Below are positions 48,610-51,696 of a stretch of 51,696 nucleotides of DNA, in pieces (within the stretch, counting starts at the first letter, position 1; every line of letters starts with the position of its first letter). Both the position numbers and the translations under genes were made by a program. Below the pieces are notes generated by a model, which did no database searches, was not told where the DNA came from, and was given only the letters and a program-made list of their open reading frames with translations. The DNA is from a virus: positions 1 to 51,696 of IMG/VR virus record IMGVR_UViG_3300042197_002219. One strand, given 5' to 3'.

Positions 48610-49141
48610 TATCCTGTTCTCCTTCTCCTATTTGTGCATTATCCTGTTCTCCTTCTCCTATTTGTGAAAGAGTTGGATTAAAATCAGACAAATCGGTTTC
48701 ATTTTCATACGTTTCAACCGCGATGATGTTGATGCTTATTTCTAAAAATATTTTTTTATCTATTAAATTCAAAGTAATTTTACCTTGAGAACCGTCGTTA
48801 ATTTCCCAACCCTCGTGATGCGTTTCAAGCATGGTATAAGCAACACGTTCTGCCGCTTCTTCTAAAGTTAAATCTTTTGTTTTAAGAATTGGAACCCACC
48901 CGGTTGTATTATTCCATGTGAGTCCTTCTAAAATAGTTGTATTGTCAAGCCTAACAGCCGGACAGATTGAATTTTCGGAACCAGGTTTTTCGTATTCTTC
49001 ATTTTTATCGTTAAAAAATTCTATATCTTCTATTTGTCCGCAGTCTCCACTACCGTTAAAATCAAGAGTAATTTTTGTAATATTTGTATTTTTGCAAACT
49101 TCACAAAGTCTATAAAATATAACTTTTGTATGCAAGTCCAT
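48602..49141 (-). CDS. Hypothetical protein with duplicated C-terminal acidic repeat, 179 aa
   Basis: The ATG at 49141 follows AAAGGAA. The body is alpha/beta with NTNITKITLDFNGSGDCGQIEDIEFF, ICPAVRLDNTTILEGLTWN, and EEAAERVAYTMLETHHEGWEIN. The last 20 residues are two copies of an IGEGEQDN-type block, encoded by a nearly perfect 30-bp direct repeat at 48608-48667. The overlap with DUF6915 lies inside the repeat. No family is recognised. Confidence 0.75.
   Translation of the reverse strand: MDLHTKVIFYRLCEVCKNTNITKITLDFNGSGDCGQIEDIEFFNDKNEEYEKPGSENSICPAVRLDNTTILEGLTWNNTTGWVPILKTKDLTLEEAAERVAYTMLETHHEGWEINDGSQGKITLNLIDKKIFLEISINIIAVETYENETDLSDFNPTLSQIGEGEQDNAQIGEGEQDNG
48608..48667 (-). repeat. 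30-bp direct duplication at a gene end
   Basis: Two adjacent 30-bp copies (48608-48637 and 48638-48667) differ by one terminal base. They encode a duplicated ten-residue tail and also move a ribosome-like AGGAGAACAGG next to the DUF6915 start. Confidence 0.9.
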
Positions 49142-49154
49142 GACTCATTCCTTT

Positions 49155-49532
49155 CTATTTAAATTTACATCCATTGCTGCGACAATTGTCATCACAACAA
49201 TGTTTACGTTTCTTAGCCCAGGCAATTAATTCTTGCTTGGGCGCGTTTGCCACCCACTTCCAATGCTCAAAATCAGACTTAGTGTTATTTAACGACTCGT
49301 CCATCAAAATATCCAAGTATGGATTTAAACGAGAATCATCTAAAACTCGATCAAAAGCTTCGTCACGCATTACGCAAGTTTTTGATTCAAATTGTTCGCA
49401 CAAATCTGTTAAATAATCTTCTGCGTCATTGCGAGATTCTGAAACGTAAACAATATCTAGCCCCATATTGTCTGGATTTTCTGTTATGAACGGTCCATCT
49501 TCAGGATCAATGCCAACAAAATATAAAGGCAT
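49155..49532 (-). CDS. Hypothetical protein with Cys-rich tail, 125 aa
   Basis: The protein begins MPLYFVGIDPEDGPF and is acidic overall. The C-terminal 20 residues contain KHCCDDNCRSNGCKFK, a Cys/His set that could bind a metal. The ribosome site is weak. It lies two bases downstream of the 75-residue gene. No family is recognised. Confidence 0.7.
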   Translation of the reverse strand: MPLYFVGIDPEDGPFITENPDNMGLDIVYVSESRNDAEDYLTDLCEQFESKTCVMRDEAFDRVLDDSRLNPYLDILMDESLNNTKSDFEHWKWVANAPKQELIAWAKKRKHCCDDNCRSNGCKFK

Positions 49533-49534
49533 GT

Positions 49535-49762
49535 TTATTTTGATTTCTTGATTTGTCCAACTCGTTCCATTACAGAACGAGCCAAAACATTATCAAACGG
49601 TTGTCCTCGATTTTTAGTTTCAAACCAAAACCTATGTTTGTTTCCTGGCTCGGTAATGTACAAAAAACTTACATCAGGATGATATTTTTTAAGCAGTTGT
49701 TGAATTCTTGATTCTTCTTTTTCAGTTATTTTGTGTGTACCCACACCAAATAAAAAAGGCAT
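49535..49762 (-). CDS. Small hypothetical protein, 75 aa
   Basis: The start is set at the ATG at 49762 (MPFLFGVGTHK), behind GGAG, rather than a codon four residues earlier. It has KEESRIQQLLKKYHPDVSFLYITEPGNKHRFWFE, an alpha/beta pattern. No family is recognised. Confidence 0.7.
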   Translation of the reverse strand: MPFLFGVGTHKITEKEESRIQQLLKKYHPDVSFLYITEPGNKHRFWFETKNRGQPFDNVLARSVMERVGQIKKSK

Positions 49763-49773
49763 ACAAATCTCCA

Positions 49774-51003
49774 TTAATAAACAAGAAGGTTTCCAGCCAC
49801 GTCAGCAGCAAACAACTTATTTCCTGTAGGACTAAAACCTAAAGCCGTAAAACTCGTGTTTGCAGAATTATCTTTCTCTACCGCAAAAAACACATCATCA
49901 CCGTCTGCGGTGCTAATTACAAAAGCACCATGCTCTTCGCAAGTCACTGCTATGTAATTAGAATCAGCACTAAAACAAGCAACAGCCCAAGCGCTTGCTA
50001 CCGCAGAAGAATGATCAATTAAATTTGGTTTAAGCGTAATTTCTCTAGACCACAAAAAATTAAAATTACCTTGAGAATCCATCGCGTGCAGCGATAACGT
50101 ATAATTCCGGTGGATGCATAATAAATATTTTCCACACGGAGAAAACTTAATTTTTTTTACAACTGGAAGTCGATGCGTGTGCGTATAGAGCTCATTACAG
50201 CGGTATTCACTAACTAACTTTAATTTTAATTCAATGTTTTTGTTAATGTTTGAAAACGAATATGTTTTAAATTCGACAGAGCAATAACTATCAGTCACAT
50301 TTGCATTGTGCTTTATTTCATTTTTTACTGTTATGATGTAATTGTAAACTGGATTGATTACCGTTAGTCTTACCGGATACTCCCACTCAGGCAACGTAGC
50401 AGGTGAAACGTATTTATTTGCAGTTCTTTCAAAATTAAAATTAAAAATATTTTTGTGAAACCATTTTATTTTTTTATTGTTTACAAAATCAATAACATAA
50501 CCATATTTAAATTGACGAAGAAGCATTAGCTCTAACCGACCATCATTACAATCAACTCTAAAAGAAATAATGCCCGTCACTTCTGGAAAATCAATTTGAC
50601 TACAAAATTGATTTTTTGTTAATTCTGCATATTTTTTTATAGTGGCATTCCATTTTTGAATAGAACGTTGGTTAGTCAACGAACCATACGGTTTGTCTCC
50701 ATAAGTTTTTTGATAAATGTCAATTAATTCTTTGAAATTAATTATTAAAAAACTGTTCATACCTACGCAATACAAAGTTTGATCTCTAACAGACAATTCT
50801 GTTGTTGGCGAAATTATAATGTTATATAGGCTGGTTGTTTGTTTTGACTTGTCTAAATCCTTTTCGGCATTAACGTAAGTTAAATTAACATGACCGGCAT
50901 ACTTAGCTGAAACTACGATATGTTCTGAAATTGCAGCAAGACTTAAAATTCCTGGAGCAATTGCAGACACAGGAGGTTTAATTATTTTTTGAGCGTGAAG
51001 CAT
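49774..51003 (-). CDS. WD40-like beta-propeller protein
   Basis: The 409-residue protein shows repeated beta-propeller blade features, clearest in the C-terminal half: VKKIKFSPCGKYLLCIHRNYTLSLHAM, AVACFSADSNYIAVTCEEHGAFVISTAD and FTALGFSPTGNKLFAADVAGNLLVY. Each has the F-SP-G-x-x-L pattern of WD40/quinoprotein-like repeats. The N-terminal half is less regular but beta-rich. Propellers are binding platforms, common in host regulatory proteins and rare in phages. The start overlaps the stop of the 130-residue gene by one base. No signal peptide or enzyme domain is visible. The partner is unknown. Confidence 0.82.
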   Translation of the reverse strand: MLHAQKIIKPPVSAIAPGILSLAAISEHIVVSAKYAGHVNLTYVNAEKDLDKSKQTTSLYNIIISPTTELSVRDQTLYCVGMNSFLIINFKELIDIYQKTYGDKPYGSLTNQRSIQKWNATIKKYAELTKNQFCSQIDFPEVTGIISFRVDCNDGRLELMLLRQFKYGYVIDFVNNKKIKWFHKNIFNFNFERTANKYVSPATLPEWEYPVRLTVINPVYNYIITVKNEIKHNANVTDSYCSVEFKTYSFSNINKNIELKLKLVSEYRCNELYTHTHRLPVVKKIKFSPCGKYLLCIHRNYTLSLHAMDSQGNFNFLWSREITLKPNLIDHSSAVASAWAVACFSADSNYIAVTCEEHGAFVISTADGDDVFFAVEKDNSANTSFTALGFSPTGNKLFAADVAGNLLVY

Positions 51004-51395
51004 TATAATTCTCCTTCGTCGTCTACAGTAAAACTCAACACTTGACTCAACGCTGGTTCAATTTCAACTGGTTGAATCTGCCATCTTTCAAAAATGCATT
51101 GTTTTGCTATCAAATCGTAAGTAACGCGAATTCCGCAATTTATGCCTAATTCAATGCAATAAACATTTGAAATCCATCGCTCTATTGATTTGTAAAGTTG
51201 CGGATGGTTTTTTTGGACTTCAATTGCTAGTCCAGATTTGTGATCAAAAAACAAACGTGGAACAATTTCTTCTGACCAACTATCTGCATAGCCGTCATTA
51301 TATTCTCTTTGAGCATAAATAATAAACTTATCAATTTGTAAATTTAAAAACTCGTCATAAATCCACAGTGGTAATGGCATTACCCGCACAATCAT
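51003..51395 (-). CDS. Hypothetical protein, 130 aa
   Basis: The ATG at 51395 follows GAGGAG. A start five codons later (MPLPLWIYDEF) is possible. The protein is alpha/beta with FIIYAQREYNDGYADSWSEEIVPRLFFD, VYCIELGINCGIRVTYDLIAKQC, and an acidic end. It precedes and overlaps the propeller gene by one base, so the two may function together. No family is recognised. Confidence 0.7.
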   Translation of the reverse strand: MIVRVMPLPLWIYDEFLNLQIDKFIIYAQREYNDGYADSWSEEIVPRLFFDHKSGLAIEVQKNHPQLYKSIERWISNVYCIELGINCGIRVTYDLIAKQCIFERWQIQPVEIEPALSQVLSFTVDDEGEL

Positions 51396-51397
51396 TT

Positions 51398-51622
51398 TTA
51401 CTCCTCAGAAATAGTTGCGGCGTCAACATATTCGTTGACAGAGTAATCCCAAATTTTGCCGTTTGTCCCTACCACGTCGATCGGACCGTGATAGGCAACT
51501 GGTTTATTATTGCGGTATTGAACGTAAAACGGGTGAGATTTGATTTTGAACAGCTTGTTATACAAAAAAGGCATTTTGCCTTCTTGATCACAATAACGCC
51601 AAAAATTGTTTTGATCTTTCAT
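51398..51622 (-). CDS. Small hypothetical protein, 74 aa
   Basis: This is the first gene after the hairpin at the window end. It begins MKDQNNFWRYCDQEGK behind GGAAAC, and contains KLFKIKSHPFYVQYRNNKPVAYHGPIDVV and a C-terminal YVDAATISEE. No family is recognised. It starts the small-gene operon. Confidence 0.7.
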   Translation of the reverse strand: MKDQNNFWRYCDQEGKMPFLYNKLFKIKSHPFYVQYRNNKPVAYHGPIDVVGTNGKIWDYSVNEYVDAATISEE

Positions 51623-51659
51623 TAATTTGTTTCCAGTAAATAAAATTGTTTTTTAAAAA

Positions 51660-51696
51660 CAACATGTCGCAAAACATTTTGTTTTGCGACATGTTG
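51660..51696 (-). terminator. Long perfect hairpin with T-run at window edge
   Basis: A perfect 17-bp inverted repeat (starting CAACATGTCGCAAAACA) with a 3-base loop ends exactly at the window edge and may extend beyond it. On the minus strand it is followed by TTTTT, so it would terminate transcription arriving from beyond the window. Confidence 0.8.

Overview
The window looks like one piece of a large tailed-phage genome (Caudoviricetes), or possibly a prophage. The evidence is a portal protein, a near-complete phage replication and recombination set, a lone tRNA, tightly packed genes with 4-20 bp overlaps, and almost everything on the minus strand. Base composition is low-GC overall. I cannot name the phage or its host. 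Formylglycine-generating-enzyme-like (FGE) and beta-propeller genes are common in Planctomycetes-type bacteria, which is only a weak hint.

The order follows minus-strand transcription, from high to low coordinates. (1) 51.7-45.9 kb is an early or accessory block of small proteins, including a WD40-like propeller, a DUF6915 protein, a GC-rich 'SKHTPGPW' protein and a radical-SAM protein like spore photoproduct lyase. Terminators lie at both ends. (2) 45.9-42.7 kb holds two tandem FGE-fold genes that share a conserved 3' end, a zinc-ribbon protein and small unknowns. (3) 42.7-37.9 kb holds SbcD, a methyltransferase-like protein and SbcC as three overlapping genes, plus the only confident plus-strand gene. 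(4) 37.8-24.3 kb is the replication core: a UvsW-like helicase, a DnaB-like helicase, a DnaG-type primase, a family A DNA polymerase with an N-terminal uracil-glycosylase-like domain, a probable ssDNA-binding protein with its own promoter and terminator, a RecA/UvsX-like recombinase, and a DNA-binding protein with an AT-hook tail. (5) 24.3-15.3 kb contains a glycosyltransferase, unknowns, a DEDD exonuclease, a PDDEXK nuclease, a protein that looks like a RecA fold lacking its P-loop, and several possible virion proteins. (6) 15.3-11.3 kb contains the portal protein followed by three glycan genes. (7) 11.2-5.0 kb contains a tubulin/FtsZ-like GTPase, a C39-like peptidase, PhoH, tRNA-Trp, DUF3310, a small membrane protein and a LicD-like transferase. 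(8) 5.0-0 kb contains large, probably virion-associated proteins: one with a kinase-like loop, one mosaic of short phage motifs, and two with HExxH motifs. One of the HExxH proteins is split across a canonical -1 slippery heptamer.

The most unusual points are: the possible programmed frameshift joining a tandem-repeat protein to an HExxH protein; the methyltransferase-like gene coupled between sbcD and sbcC; the duplicated 3' ends of the FGE-like genes, which resemble diversity-generating-retroelement targets although no reverse transcriptase is present here; Walker A loops with Cys or Ala before the Lys in three ATPases; and a polymerase motif C reading HDA instead of HDE. No stretch over about 300 bases lacks a gene. 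The longest gaps are about 140 bp (29.11-29.25 kb) and about 115 bp (37.76-37.88 kb), and both hold regulatory structure.
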